Source of the DNA: Candidatus Cloacimonas sp. SDB | GTDB lineage: Bacteria > Cloacimonadota > Cloacimonadia > Cloacimonadales > TCS61 | DNA length: 30,341 nt | Direction: 5' to 3' | NCBI GenBank assembly: GCA_001412425.1 | Contig: LKUH01000377.1 | Span: 1-30,341, forward strand | In this document: positions 17,359 to 26,400 of the stretch, piece by piece | Layout: each line of letters opens with the position of its first letter | How positions within the stretch are numbered: the first letter of the stretch is position 1 | Position numbers and translations under genes: made by a program | Notes under the pieces: generated by a model | The model's input: only the letters and a program-made list of their open reading frames with translations | The model's database searches: none | Told to the model about the DNA's origin: nothing

Positions 17359-17388
17359 TTGACACAAAGCTGTTGTAATTCATAAATT
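17359..17388 (+). promoter_or_regulatory. Candidate promoter for the GT2-surE-pcm operon
   Basis: TTGACA (17359-17364) is followed after 18 nt by TAAATT (17383-17388), 23 nt before the ATG. The -35 is perfect and the -10 is a 4/6 match. A second TTGACA on the minus strand (17329-17334) points at the aminotransferase, but its -10 region is poor. Confidence 0.4.
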
Positions 17389-17411
17389 TTTAAAAAAATA
17401 ATAAGGAAATA

Positions 17412-18113
17412 ATGAAGGCTACAATAAATAATACCGCTATAGTCATACCTGCCTATAACGCAGATAAATATCTGGAGGAATTAATTTCTCGAATATCGCA
17501 AGTGTCTTTGCGGGAGAATATCATATTAGTGAGTGATGGTTCCAGCGACAACACTATGGAGGTGGGCAGGAAATTATTTCTGAAAGTGATAGATTTTCCG
17601 GAGAATCGAGGGAAAGGGGCAGCACTTATAGCAGGGTTCGCAGCAGCAATTAATTCCGGTTTCCGGTTTGCTATTTCAATAGATGCAGATCTACAACACG
17701 ATCCGGATGAGATTCCCAATTTTATCAAGAAGCAAAATGAATCTGATGGTGACATGATCATAGGTAAGCGGGATTTCAGGTGCGGAAGGATGCCGTTTCT
17801 GCGGATCTGCAGCAACAAAATAACCAGCTTTATCGTCTCTCTGGTAAGCAACCGGAAGATATATGATTCACAATCCGGTTACAGGTTATACAATTTGAAC
17901 CTGATCAGAAATCTAAAATTTAGCTCAACACGTTACCAGTTGGAATCAGAAATTATTATTAAATATGCCAGGCTGGGAGGCAGATTTGATTTTATTCCAA
18001 TTGCTACAATTTATATTGGACAGGAAAGCCACATATCGCATTTTAGGGACATTGTTAATTTTATAAAAATAATTTTTCACGCAATTTTTGGAAGAAATGG
18101 AGAACAAAGATGA
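17412..18113 (+). CDS. Glycosyltransferase family 2 (dolichol-phosphate-mannosyltransferase-like)
   Basis: This 233-aa soluble GT-A-fold enzyme has the start strand VIPAYNADKYL (11-21), the nucleotide-binding motif DGSSDNT (42-48), NRGKGAALIAGF (65-76) and the metal-binding DAD within DADLQHDP (91-98). These features match enzymes that transfer sugars to polyprenyl phosphate or lipid acceptors. It lacks the C-terminal membrane helices seen in larger family members. AAGGAA precedes the ATG. It overlaps surE by 4 nt. Donor and acceptor cannot be told from sequence. Confidence 0.88.
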   Translation: MKATINNTAIVIPAYNADKYLEELISRISQVSLRENIILVSDGSSDNTMEVGRKLFLKVIDFPENRGKGAALIAGFAAAINSGFRFAISIDADLQHDPDEIPNFIKKQNESDGDMIIGKRDFRCGRMPFLRICSNKITSFIVSLVSNRKIYDSQSGYRLYNLNLIRNLKFSSTRYQLESEIIIKYARLGGRFDFIPIATIYIGQESHISHFRDIVNFIKIIFHAIFGRNGEQR

Positions 18114-18868
18114 AAATAATGCTTACTAATGATGATGGTATAAACGCACCCGGGATCAAAACGTTAAAAAAAGTACTGGAAAAGGCAGGGCATGAGATAA
18201 TTGTTATTGCTCCAACCAGTCAGCAAAGTGCGTCTTCGCATTCTATTACGCTGCATAAACCTTTAAGGATCATAAAAAAGAGTGCTAATGAATATGCTGT
18301 CAGCGGGAGTCCGGCTGATTGCGTAATTCTGGCATCTAAAGTAATTTTAAAGGAAGTTCCCGATCTGGTAATTTCGGGGATAAACGGAGGGCAGAATATG
18401 GCGGAGGATATTTTATATTCGGGAACGGTTGCTGCTGCGCTGGAAGCAATGTTCATGGGTTACAGAGCTATTGCTGTTTCGATAAGTTCATACTCCAATC
18501 AGAAATTCATTACTGCTGCTGAATTTATGCGGGAATTTATTTCCGGGGGGCTTCAGGAACTGATCGGTAAAAATGAGGTCTTCAATATCAATGTGCCAAA
18601 TCTGAGCAGAGATAAGATCAAGGGAGTAAAAATCACTCGAGTTGGCAACAGGCATTATAAGGATTTTGTGAGAGAAGACACTGATCAACATGGAGGTAAA
18701 ATATTTTGGATCGGAGGTGCGAAACCACTTTGGCAGGATGTTGAGGGTTCAGATTTCAAGGCTTTGTATGAAGATTATATTTCGATAACACCGATCAGTC
18801 CGAATTTCACAGTAGAAGCATCTTTGCAAAAAATTAATGAATGGATAGAAAGGGAAAATTTTAAATGA
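18110..18868 (+). CDS. surE: 5'/3'-nucleotidase SurE
   Basis: This 252-aa metal-dependent nucleoside monophosphate phosphatase is linked to survival in stationary phase. The metal ligands expected for the family are visible: Asp8 and Asp9 in TNDDGINAPG, Ser40 in QQSASSHS, and Asn92 in SGINGGQN. The GSPADC block is at 66-71. It overlaps the glycosyltransferase upstream and pcm downstream by 4 nt each (ATGA). The surE-pcm order is the same as in many Proteobacteria, where both serve stress survival. Confidence 0.95.
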   Translation: MKIMLTNDDGINAPGIKTLKKVLEKAGHEIIVIAPTSQQSASSHSITLHKPLRIIKKSANEYAVSGSPADCVILASKVILKEVPDLVISGINGGQNMAEDILYSGTVAAALEAMFMGYRAIAVSISSYSNQKFITAAEFMREFISGGLQELIGKNEVFNINVPNLSRDKIKGVKITRVGNRHYKDFVREDTDQHGGKIFWIGGAKPLWQDVEGSDFKALYEDYISITPISPNFTVEASLQKINEWIERENFK

Positions 18869-19518
18869 AGATGATGGACCGTCGCAGGCTCATGGTAGAG
18901 AACCAGATCAAAAGGCGGGGGATCTATTCGGAAGAGCTTTTAGCAGCTTTTATAAAAGTTGAAAGGCATCTTTTTGTTCCGGAAGATTTACAGCATTTAG
19001 CTTATGAAGATTCTCCTCTGAAAATTGGAGGCGGTCAAACGATTTCGCAGCCATATATAGTAGCGTTAATGCTTGAACTTCTGGAATTGAAGAAAAGTGA
19101 CAGAGTCCTGGAGATTGGTACGGGATCAGGTTATCAAACTGCTTTACTGGCTGAACTGGCGGAAGCAGTATTCACTGTGGAAAGAATTGAAACTCTCCTG
19201 TTGAGGGCGAAAAAACTTTTAACTGAATTAGGCTACAGGAATGTGAATTATCTGATTGGTGATGGGACTCAGGGCTGGAAGGGCGGGGAACCGCAATGCG
19301 ATAAATTCGATAAGATCATTGTATCTGCAGCCGCTCCCGAAATTCCGGAAAGCTTAATTCAACAACTGGGTGAAAACGGGATCATGGTTATTCCGGCCGG
19401 CAGTCAATTCAGTCAGGATCTAATTGTTATAAAAAGGAGCAATGATGAGCTTATAACATCTAATCATGGAGGCTGCACTTTTGTTCCCCTTATCGGCAAA
19501 GAGGGCTGGAGAGCATGA
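18865..19518 (+). CDS. pcm: Protein-L-isoaspartate O-methyltransferase
   Basis: Pcm methylates isoaspartyl residues with S-adenosylmethionine, starting repair of aged proteins. The 217-aa chain has GQTISQP (57-63), the active-site region of the family, and the SAM-binding motif LEIGTGSGY (82-90), followed by the acidic FTVERIE strand. The length is standard. It overlaps surE by 4 nt and the following membrane protein gene by 4 nt, so all four genes are probably translated in a coupled manner. Confidence 0.94.
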   Translation: MKMMDRRRLMVENQIKRRGIYSEELLAAFIKVERHLFVPEDLQHLAYEDSPLKIGGGQTISQPYIVALMLELLELKKSDRVLEIGTGSGYQTALLAELAEAVFTVERIETLLLRAKKLLTELGYRNVNYLIGDGTQGWKGGEPQCDKFDKIIVSAAAPEIPESLIQQLGENGIMVIPAGSQFSQDLIVIKRSNDELITSNHGGCTFVPLIGKEGWRA

Positions 19519-20144
19519 AAAAAGTTCTGATCTTATTTTTAATAACAATCTTATTGGTACCATTCCTTACCGCCGGGGAGTTAAAAGATCAGGTCAGAGA
19601 AAGAATAGATCAGTTTCAGTTTGCTGATGAGTATAAAGTTTTCCTGATTGCTATGATACCGATTTTTGAGTTGCGAGGTGCCATTCCGATGGGAGTATTG
19701 AGCTATGGACTTCCTTTGTGGAAAGTTATTCCGATAGCTGTGGCGGGTAATATGGTCCCGATATTTTTTATTCTGCTTTTTTTTGATTTGATAACCAGGC
19801 TTTTTTTCAAAGTTCCTATCTTGAAAAGGATATTAGAAGCCATTTTTGCCAGAACTCGGCGAAAAGGAGAGATGATCGAGAAATATGAAGAGATCGGCCT
19901 CATGCTATTTGTAGCGATTCCATTACCTGTAACCGGTGCCTGGACAGGTTCTCTGGCTGCCTATCTCTTCGGTTTAAAATTCTGGAAATCGATTCTCTTC
20001 ATTTTTCTGGGAGTCCTTATCGCAGCTGCAGTAGTAAGCTTTCTGACAACTTTGAAATGGATCGGAGCAATTATTGCAGTTTCAGCGTTAATCATATTAT
20101 CGGTAAGAAGTTTAATGATTAGAAGGAAGAAAATTTCTATTTAA
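19515..20144 (+). CDS. Small multidrug-export family membrane protein
   Basis: This 209-aa protein has a hydrophobic N-terminus (1-20) and about four further membrane segments. The motif ELRGAIPMG (52-60) and the following hydrophobic GNMVPIFFILLFFD segment are characteristic of the 'putative small multidrug export protein' family (PF06695). A charged loop near 110-125 is followed by a PLPVTGAWTGSLAAYLFG segment that recalls re-entrant helices of DedA-like transporters. The substrate is unknown. It overlaps pcm by 4 nt and is followed 25 nt later by a secreted protein gene. Confidence 0.82.
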   Translation: MKKVLILFLITILLVPFLTAGELKDQVRERIDQFQFADEYKVFLIAMIPIFELRGAIPMGVLSYGLPLWKVIPIAVAGNMVPIFFILLFFDLITRLFFKVPILKRILEAIFARTRRKGEMIEKYEEIGLMLFVAIPLPVTGAWTGSLAAYLFGLKFWKSILFIFLGVLIAAAVVSFLTTLKWIGAIIAVSALIILSVRSLMIRRKKISI

Positions 20145-20169
20145 ATCAAGTTGCAGAGAGGAGGTAATT

Positions 20170-21966
20170 ATGAAACAAGCACTCTTTATTTTGTTTTTAT
20201 TCAGTCTGTTATATCTGAAAGCAATAGAGATATCAGGAGATCAGTCCGGAACCTGGAGCAGTGCGGATAATCCCTATGAAATGATTGGCAACATAACGGT
20301 CCCAGCCGGCGAACTTCTTCAGATCGAAGCAGGAGTGGAAGTTGTAGCTATGGGAAATTTTAGAATAACAGTTTTGGGGAATCTTGTGGCGAATGGTACA
20401 GCTGCCGATACAATTAGATTTCATGGAAATGAGGGAATTAACTGGGGAGGTCTGAGATTTGAAAATGAAGCGGGTCAGAGTGAATTATACTACTGCAGAG
20501 TTTCCCATACAGACGATATAAATGATTACGGCATACACTCGGTGAACAGCCCGATACTGGTTGACCACTGCCATATTGATGATCATCAGAAAGGTGTATC
20601 TTTTTCCGGACTCAGTTCAGCCAATCCTTCCTATATGGAGATCAGGCATACAAAGATTGCCAATGTTTTAAAAAGCGGCATTACGATTGTTGATAATTCC
20701 AATGTCCTGATAGATTCCTGCGAAGTGACACAATGCGGATTGGGACCTCAATACTATGGTGCAATTCAATTATCGCTGCAGAGCAACAGCCATAACTGCA
20801 GTCCCGAAATAACCAATAACCATATTCATCATAACGGTAAACAGGGAATAACAATGGCTAATTTATTCGATTACAGTACAATGGCTCCTGTAATAACTGG
20901 AAATCTGATCGAACATAATCTTACCGGGATTTATTTATACAGCGCTCAGGGATATATTCATAACAATCAGATAATGAACAATTTTATAGCGGGAGATGCC
21001 AATTCCGGGGCAGGTGTGATGCTTTATGGAGCAAGTGCGGAAGGTGTTTTTACCGGAAATGAGGTATCCGGTAATTTTACAGGATTCTATTTAACTGCGG
21101 GTGCGACGGCTAATATCGGTAATGTTGAAAACGCAAGTGATCTGGATGACGGGATGAATTATATTCATGATAACATAGATGAGTATGGTAATGTTTACAG
21201 CATCTACAACGATTCTTCAGCAGAGGTGATGGCTCAGAACAATCTTTGGGATAGTGCTGATCCGGATGAAATAGCTGAAACGATAATTGATGCTTATGAC
21301 AATATGACCAGCGGTGAGGTTATTTTTGAGCCTTTATACTGGTACACCACACCTCCTGCACCGGAAAATCTTGAATTAGCTATTAATATTCAGCATGAAA
21401 TTTATCTTTCCTGGGAGTTTGAAGAGATCCTGGGATTTGAATATTTCAATATCTATTCTTCTCATGAATTCGGACCTTATGAAATAATCGGAACTTCTGT
21501 GGAACCTGAATTCACTTATGAGGATATGCCGGGTGATGGGGGAGGACAGTATTATTTTTATGTGACTGCCGTGAATGTGCATGAGATAGAATCTGACAGT
21601 TCGAATGTAATTGAATACTATTATGTAGAAGCTGATGATTTTATAGCTTTCCCGAATTTGACTTTGGATAATTACCCTAATCCTTTTAATCCTTCCACAA
21701 CAATTTCATTTACCTTAACGGACGAGGGGAACAGTTCAAAAAAGAAAAATGATCGGAAACAAATTGATAATACGGAAATATTTATCTTTAATTCCAAAGG
21801 TCAGAAAGTTAGAAATCTGGTGAAGGGTAATTTCTCCCCGGGACATTATTCAGTTGAATGGGATGGGAAAAATGAGCAGGGAGAAACTGTTTGTTCCGGC
21901 TTTTACTTTATCATATTACAAGCTGGCTCAAACCAGATAAGTCGAAAGATTTTACTTCTTAAATAA
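20170..21966 (+). CDS. Secreted right-handed beta-helix protein with C-terminal sorting domain
   Basis: This 598-aa protein starts with a signal peptide (about 1-18). Residues about 30-390 form a parallel beta-helix, seen as repeated G-N-x-I/V-x-x-N and N-x-I-x-x-N turns such as ITNNHIHHNGKQGI and ITGNLIEHNLTGI. A fibronectin-III-like domain (about 395-485) follows. The C-terminus (about 500-598) is a FlgD-like type A sorting domain beginning YPNPFNPSTTI (502-512) and ending in a lysine, as used by the type IX secretion system in Bacteroidetes. A lysine-rich insertion (about 518-534) lies between its first strands. GGAGG precedes the ATG. It may be a surface-bound polysaccharide-active or adhesive protein; no catalytic residues were identified. 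Confidence 0.85.
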   Translation: MKQALFILFLFSLLYLKAIEISGDQSGTWSSADNPYEMIGNITVPAGELLQIEAGVEVVAMGNFRITVLGNLVANGTAADTIRFHGNEGINWGGLRFENEAGQSELYYCRVSHTDDINDYGIHSVNSPILVDHCHIDDHQKGVSFSGLSSANPSYMEIRHTKIANVLKSGITIVDNSNVLIDSCEVTQCGLGPQYYGAIQLSLQSNSHNCSPEITNNHIHHNGKQGITMANLFDYSTMAPVITGNLIEHNLTGIYLYSAQGYIHNNQIMNNFIAGDANSGAGVMLYGASAEGVFTGNEVSGNFTGFYLTAGATANIGNVENASDLDDGMNYIHDNIDEYGNVYSIYNDSSAEVMAQNNLWDSADPDEIAETIIDAYDNMTSGEVIFEPLYWYTTPPAPENLELAINIQHEIYLSWEFEEILGFEYFNIYSSHEFGPYEIIGTSVEPEFTYEDMPGDGGGQYYFYVTAVNVHEIESDSSNVIEYYYVEADDFIAFPNLTLDNYPNPFNPSTTISFTLTDEGNSSKKKNDRKQIDNTEIFIFNSKGQKVRNLVKGNFSPGHYSVEWDGKNEQGETVCSGFYFIILQAGSNQISRKILLLK

Positions 21967-22042
21967 GGGAAATAATAATTATTGACATGAGTTGGGCAAA
22001 TGAAAATTTTACTTACACTAATAAAGTGATAAGGATATTTAT

Positions 22043-23221
22043 ATGAGTCTTTTAGACAAGTGTTTGAATTTCCAGGAAGCTAAAAAAGCTATGGCAATGG
22101 GGCATTATCCCTATTTCAGGATCATTAGTTCTGAACAGGACACTGAAGTTACAGTTAATGGCAAGAGAATGCTGATGATGGGCTCGAACAGTTATTTGGG
22201 ATTAACTAATCATCCCCGTATAATAGAAGCTGCCAAGCAGGCGACGGATAAATATGGTACAGGTTGTGCCGGATCAAGATTTCTGAATGGAACTCTGGAT
22301 ATTCATATTGAACTGGAAGCCAGACTGGCGGAATATGTCGGCAAGGAAGATTCGCTGGCATTTTCAGCTGGCTATATGGCAAATTTGGGTGCTATATCTG
22401 CCATGGTAGACAGAGGAGAATATATTGTAACAGACAAATTTGACCATGCTTCAATTCTGGATGGCTGCTTCCTTTCCTATGGAAAAATGGTGAGATATAA
22501 TCATAATGATATGGAAAGCCTGGAGAGAACTTTAAAAAATATTGAAGGCAAGAATTCTCTTATTGTAGTAGACGGCATCTTCAGTATGGAAGGTGATATT
22601 GCCAAAGTTCCCGAAATTTGTGATCTGGGCAAGAAATATGGAGCTATTGTTATGGTTGATGAAGCTCATTCGCTTGGAGTTTTGCATAAAACAGGTGCCG
22701 GTGCTGCCATGCACTTTGGCAGAACCGATGATGTTGATATCATCATGGGTACTTTCAGTAAATCACTTGCTTCAGCGGGAGGATTTATCGCGGCGAGCAA
22801 AGATATAATCCATTATTTAAAACATAAATCCAGACCATTGATCTTTAGCGCTTCCCTTCCTCCGGCTTCTGCTGCAACTGTACTGGAAGCTTTAAAAATA
22901 ATTAAAGAAGAACCTGAGAGAATTGAAAAGCTCTGGGATAACACACATTATATGGCTAAAAATTTTAAAGAAATGGGTTACAATACAGGAAATTCCAATA
23001 CACCTGTAATACCTTTACACGTTGGAAGTATTAACAACGCTTTCGGTATGTGGAAAAGACTGGATGAAGAAGGAGTTTTCATTAATCCGGTCATACCACC
23101 AGCTGTTCCTCCGAATGACTGTTTAATCCGCTGCAGTTTTATGTCCACCCACACCAAGAGTCAACTTGATCAAGCTCTGGATAAATTTGAACAAATAGGA
23201 AAAGAGCTGCATTTAATATAG
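22043..23221 (+). CDS. spt: Serine palmitoyltransferase-like alpha-oxoamine synthase
   Basis: This 392-aa PLP enzyme belongs to the family that condenses an acyl-CoA with an amino acid. His135 (DHAS) stacks on PLP, DEAHS is at 206-210 and the PLP-binding Lys240 is in GTFSKSLASAGG. The N-terminus (KAMAMGHYPYFR, then GSNSYLGLT) and YGTGCAGSRFLNGT resemble Bacteroides and Porphyromonas serine palmitoyltransferases, which make 3-ketosphinganine for sphingolipids. 2-Amino-3-ketobutyrate CoA ligase and 8-amino-7-oxononanoate synthase are alternatives within the family. No other sphingolipid or biotin gene lies nearby. AAGGAT lies close upstream of the ATG. Confidence 0.8.
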   Translation: MSLLDKCLNFQEAKKAMAMGHYPYFRIISSEQDTEVTVNGKRMLMMGSNSYLGLTNHPRIIEAAKQATDKYGTGCAGSRFLNGTLDIHIELEARLAEYVGKEDSLAFSAGYMANLGAISAMVDRGEYIVTDKFDHASILDGCFLSYGKMVRYNHNDMESLERTLKNIEGKNSLIVVDGIFSMEGDIAKVPEICDLGKKYGAIVMVDEAHSLGVLHKTGAGAAMHFGRTDDVDIIMGTFSKSLASAGGFIAASKDIIHYLKHKSRPLIFSASLPPASAATVLEALKIIKEEPERIEKLWDNTHYMAKNFKEMGYNTGNSNTPVIPLHVGSINNAFGMWKRLDEEGVFINPVIPPAVPPNDCLIRCSFMSTHTKSQLDQALDKFEQIGKELHLI

Positions 23222-23276
23222 AAACTCTCACATCAGAAAAGATAAAATGCACCTAAATTAAAGTAAATGCCCACTT

Positions 23277-23315
23277 GTTTAAACACTATGTTGATTATTA
23301 CATACTAGTTTAAAC
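23277..23315. repeat. Long AT-rich inverted repeat between spt and gingipain-like gene
   Basis: GTTTAAAC occurs twice (23277-23284 and 23308-23315). Inside it, TATGT (23287-23291) pairs with ACATA (23300-23304), leaving an 8-nt loop and a small 2/3-nt internal bulge. The arms total 13 bp. TTTT follows on the plus strand, so it could be a weak AU-rich terminator for the spt gene. It could also be an operator, since each GTTTAAAC is itself palindromic and their centres are 31 bp apart. Confidence 0.6.
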
Positions 23316-23389
23316 TTTTACAGCATCAGTTTGACCTGGAATTTCCTGGAAAATAATCTAAATGGACCTCTTATAATATTTTATAAATA

Positions 23390-23417
23390 TTGACTGAGAT
23401 ATTGTGATTGTTAAATT
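23390..23417 (+). promoter_or_regulatory. Candidate promoter for the gingipain-like gene
   Basis: TTGACT (23390-23395), 16 nt spacer, TAAATT (23412-23417), about 49 nt before the ATG. The long inverted repeat lies about 75 nt upstream of this element. Confidence 0.4.
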
Positions 23418-23465
23418 ATTTGGAACGGTTATTGCTGAAAGTTCAATAAAAATCAGGAAATATTT

Positions 23466-26400
23466 ATGAAAAAAATTAATCTGGCAATTCTTATTTTCTT
23501 AGCTGTTTCTCTTAATTGCAAAAATATAAAAATATCTGCCAACCAAGGTTTACCATTAGTTGAATATTCCGCTCACGATCTTTATGAAACCGAAATATTT
23601 TTTAACTTATTAGAATATGAATTAGATAAAAACGTAGTAGAGAACGAAGAGTATTCAAAGATTACAATACCCTCTGAAGGCGGGACGTTTAATCTCGGAA
23701 AACCTGATTTACCATCTATTACCAGACTTTTTGCTGTCCCGAACCAGGGTGAGGTGGAAATTGAAGTGACAGGGATTAATGATGGCACAATCAATGATAT
23801 TCTACTGTATCCCAAGCAACCTTTGCCGACAGAAAGTAACCGTCGGGAGATCCCCTTTTCCCTGAATGAAGATTTTTATCGGAATGGAGAACTTTATCCC
23901 GAAAACATAGCTGTTGTTGGAGAACCGGTAATCTTGAGAGATTTAAGAGTCGTACCGGTAACATTTAATCCCTTTCAATATGATCCTCAAAGCAGGGAAT
24001 TAAGAATTATCAACAATATTGATCTTACTTTAAAGGTTTCCGGCAGAGGTGGGATCAATACTAAAACAGCAGAAAGAGAAAGATCACGGGCTTTTGAAAA
24101 GATCTATCAATCAATTATTACAAATTATGAAATTATCAGAGAGCGTGAGGATGATTATCAGACTCCTTCCTATTTATTTATTTATCCTGAAGCTGAGGGG
24201 ATAGCAGGCTATCTGCAGGATCTGGTGGAATGGAAACATCAGAAAGGTTTTGAAGTTACAGCGGTATCTACAGCAATTGCGGGCACAGACCAGATTGCGA
24301 TTTTGAACTACATTCAGGAAGCCTATGACAACTGGGAGAATCCTCCGGAATATATCTGTCTGGTGGGTGATGCCGGGGGAGCCTACAATATTCCCACCGG
24401 GCATTATGTAAATCCACCCTATACGGGAGAAGGTGATCAGGTTTACTCCACACTGGAAGGAAATGATATCCTGGCTGATGTGATTGTCGGCAGACTTTCT
24501 TTTAATTCAATCATCGAATTTCAGACAATTCTTTCTAAGATATTGAATTACGAAAAAAATCCCTACCTGGGTAATCCGAACTGGTTCAACAGTGCAGTTC
24601 TGGTTGGAGATCCTACAGATTCAGGGCAATCCTGCGTTGATACAAAAATTTATATCAGAGATATGATGGGTGTTTCTGTACCAAATATCACATGTACCGA
24701 GGTGTATTCTGGAAACTGGGTGACAGAAATAGCCAATGGTCTCAATGCTGGTGCCAGCTATTTCAATTATCGAGGGTTTGTCGCTATGAGTGGCTGGTCT
24801 GTAAATCATATCAGTAATAGTCTTAATAATGGTTACATGCTACCTTTTGCGGTGGCGATAACCTGTTTGACCGGTAATTTTGAAGGGACAACAGATTGTA
24901 TCAGCGAAAGGTTTCTGAAAGCCGGTTCTCCATCAGTTCCGAAAGGTGCCATAGCTGCCATTTCTACAGCCACGGGTTATACCCATACCTGCTTTAATAA
25001 TTTGATTGATGCTGCCATTTACGAAGGAGTTTTTGTTGACGAGATTTTTACGCCCGGAGGTGCACTCGTTAAAGGGAAATTAGTATTATACAATACTTAT
25101 CCCCAGAATCCCTTTGATTATGTCGTAAAATTTTCCTACTGGAATAACCTGATGGGAGACCCAGGTCTGGAATTATGGTCAGATATTCCCGAAGAATTGA
25201 ACTTGATTTACGAATCTGAGATCTCAGTCGGAACAAACAATCTGGTAATTGATGTAACTGATGAAAACGGAATTCCGGTAGAAGATGTGTGGGTGACGAT
25301 CTTAAAGGGTGATGACGAGATATTTGTCAGTGATTATTCAAATGCAGCCGGGCAGGTGATTTTACCTGTTATTGCAGATATAGCCGGGGAGGTCACAATT
25401 ACAGCCTCGAAACATAATTATATTCCTGAGATCCAGCAGGTGGAAATTGTGGAATCCGAAACTTTTGTTAATCTGCATTCTTTTACCATAGATGATGATG
25501 AAGCGGGACTCTCCAGCGGAAATAATGACGGACTGATCAATCCGGGTGAGATTATTGAGCTGGAAGTTAATCTGATGAATTACGGAACATTCCAGGTAAA
25601 TGGAGTTTCTGCAACTATTGAGACAACAAGTTCAGATATCATTCTGCTCGAGCCTCAGGAAGATTTCTATTCCATAGCGGCTGGGTCAAGCAGTTCCGGG
25701 AATTTTCTGCTGCAACTGGATGAAAATGCCACTGGTAATTTAGAGTTTGTTTTGAACCTTTTCATATCTGATGATTCCGGGAATAACTGGACCGACTTGA
25801 TCTACCTAAGCTCCTTTGGTCCGCATCTTGAAATAACGGGTTATTTTATTGAAGATGGAAATGATAATATATTTCAGCCTGGAGAGACTGTTGATCTGCA
25901 ACTGATCGCAGGAAATATCGGCATTACCGATCTGGAAAACATTCTTGCTACAATCAGTTGTAATGACAGCAGAATCACAATAAATGATGCAGAAGGAGAA
26001 TTCGGGAATATTCCGGCTGAAGGGCAGCAGACTAATTCTGCCGATCTGTTCAATATCAGTGCCGCTAATTCCATTGTTCCGGGTAGCATGATCTCTTTTG
26101 GAATAGAATTTTACAACGCCAGTGGCTACAGTCAGAATAATAGTTTTTCTTTGCAGATTGGTGATGTATCGGTGAATGATCCTCTGGGACCCGATGCTTT
26201 TGGACATTACATTTACGATAATGATGATCTGCAATATATTAATACAAAACCCTTCGAGTGGGTCGAGATAGATCCTCAATACGGTGGAAGTGGTACGGTT
26301 ATAACCAGCCTGGTAGATCCAGGGAATATGGGAACATCAGCGGAGATTCCTCTACCGTTTTCCATGACCTTTTTTGGGATAACTTACTCCAGCATAACTG

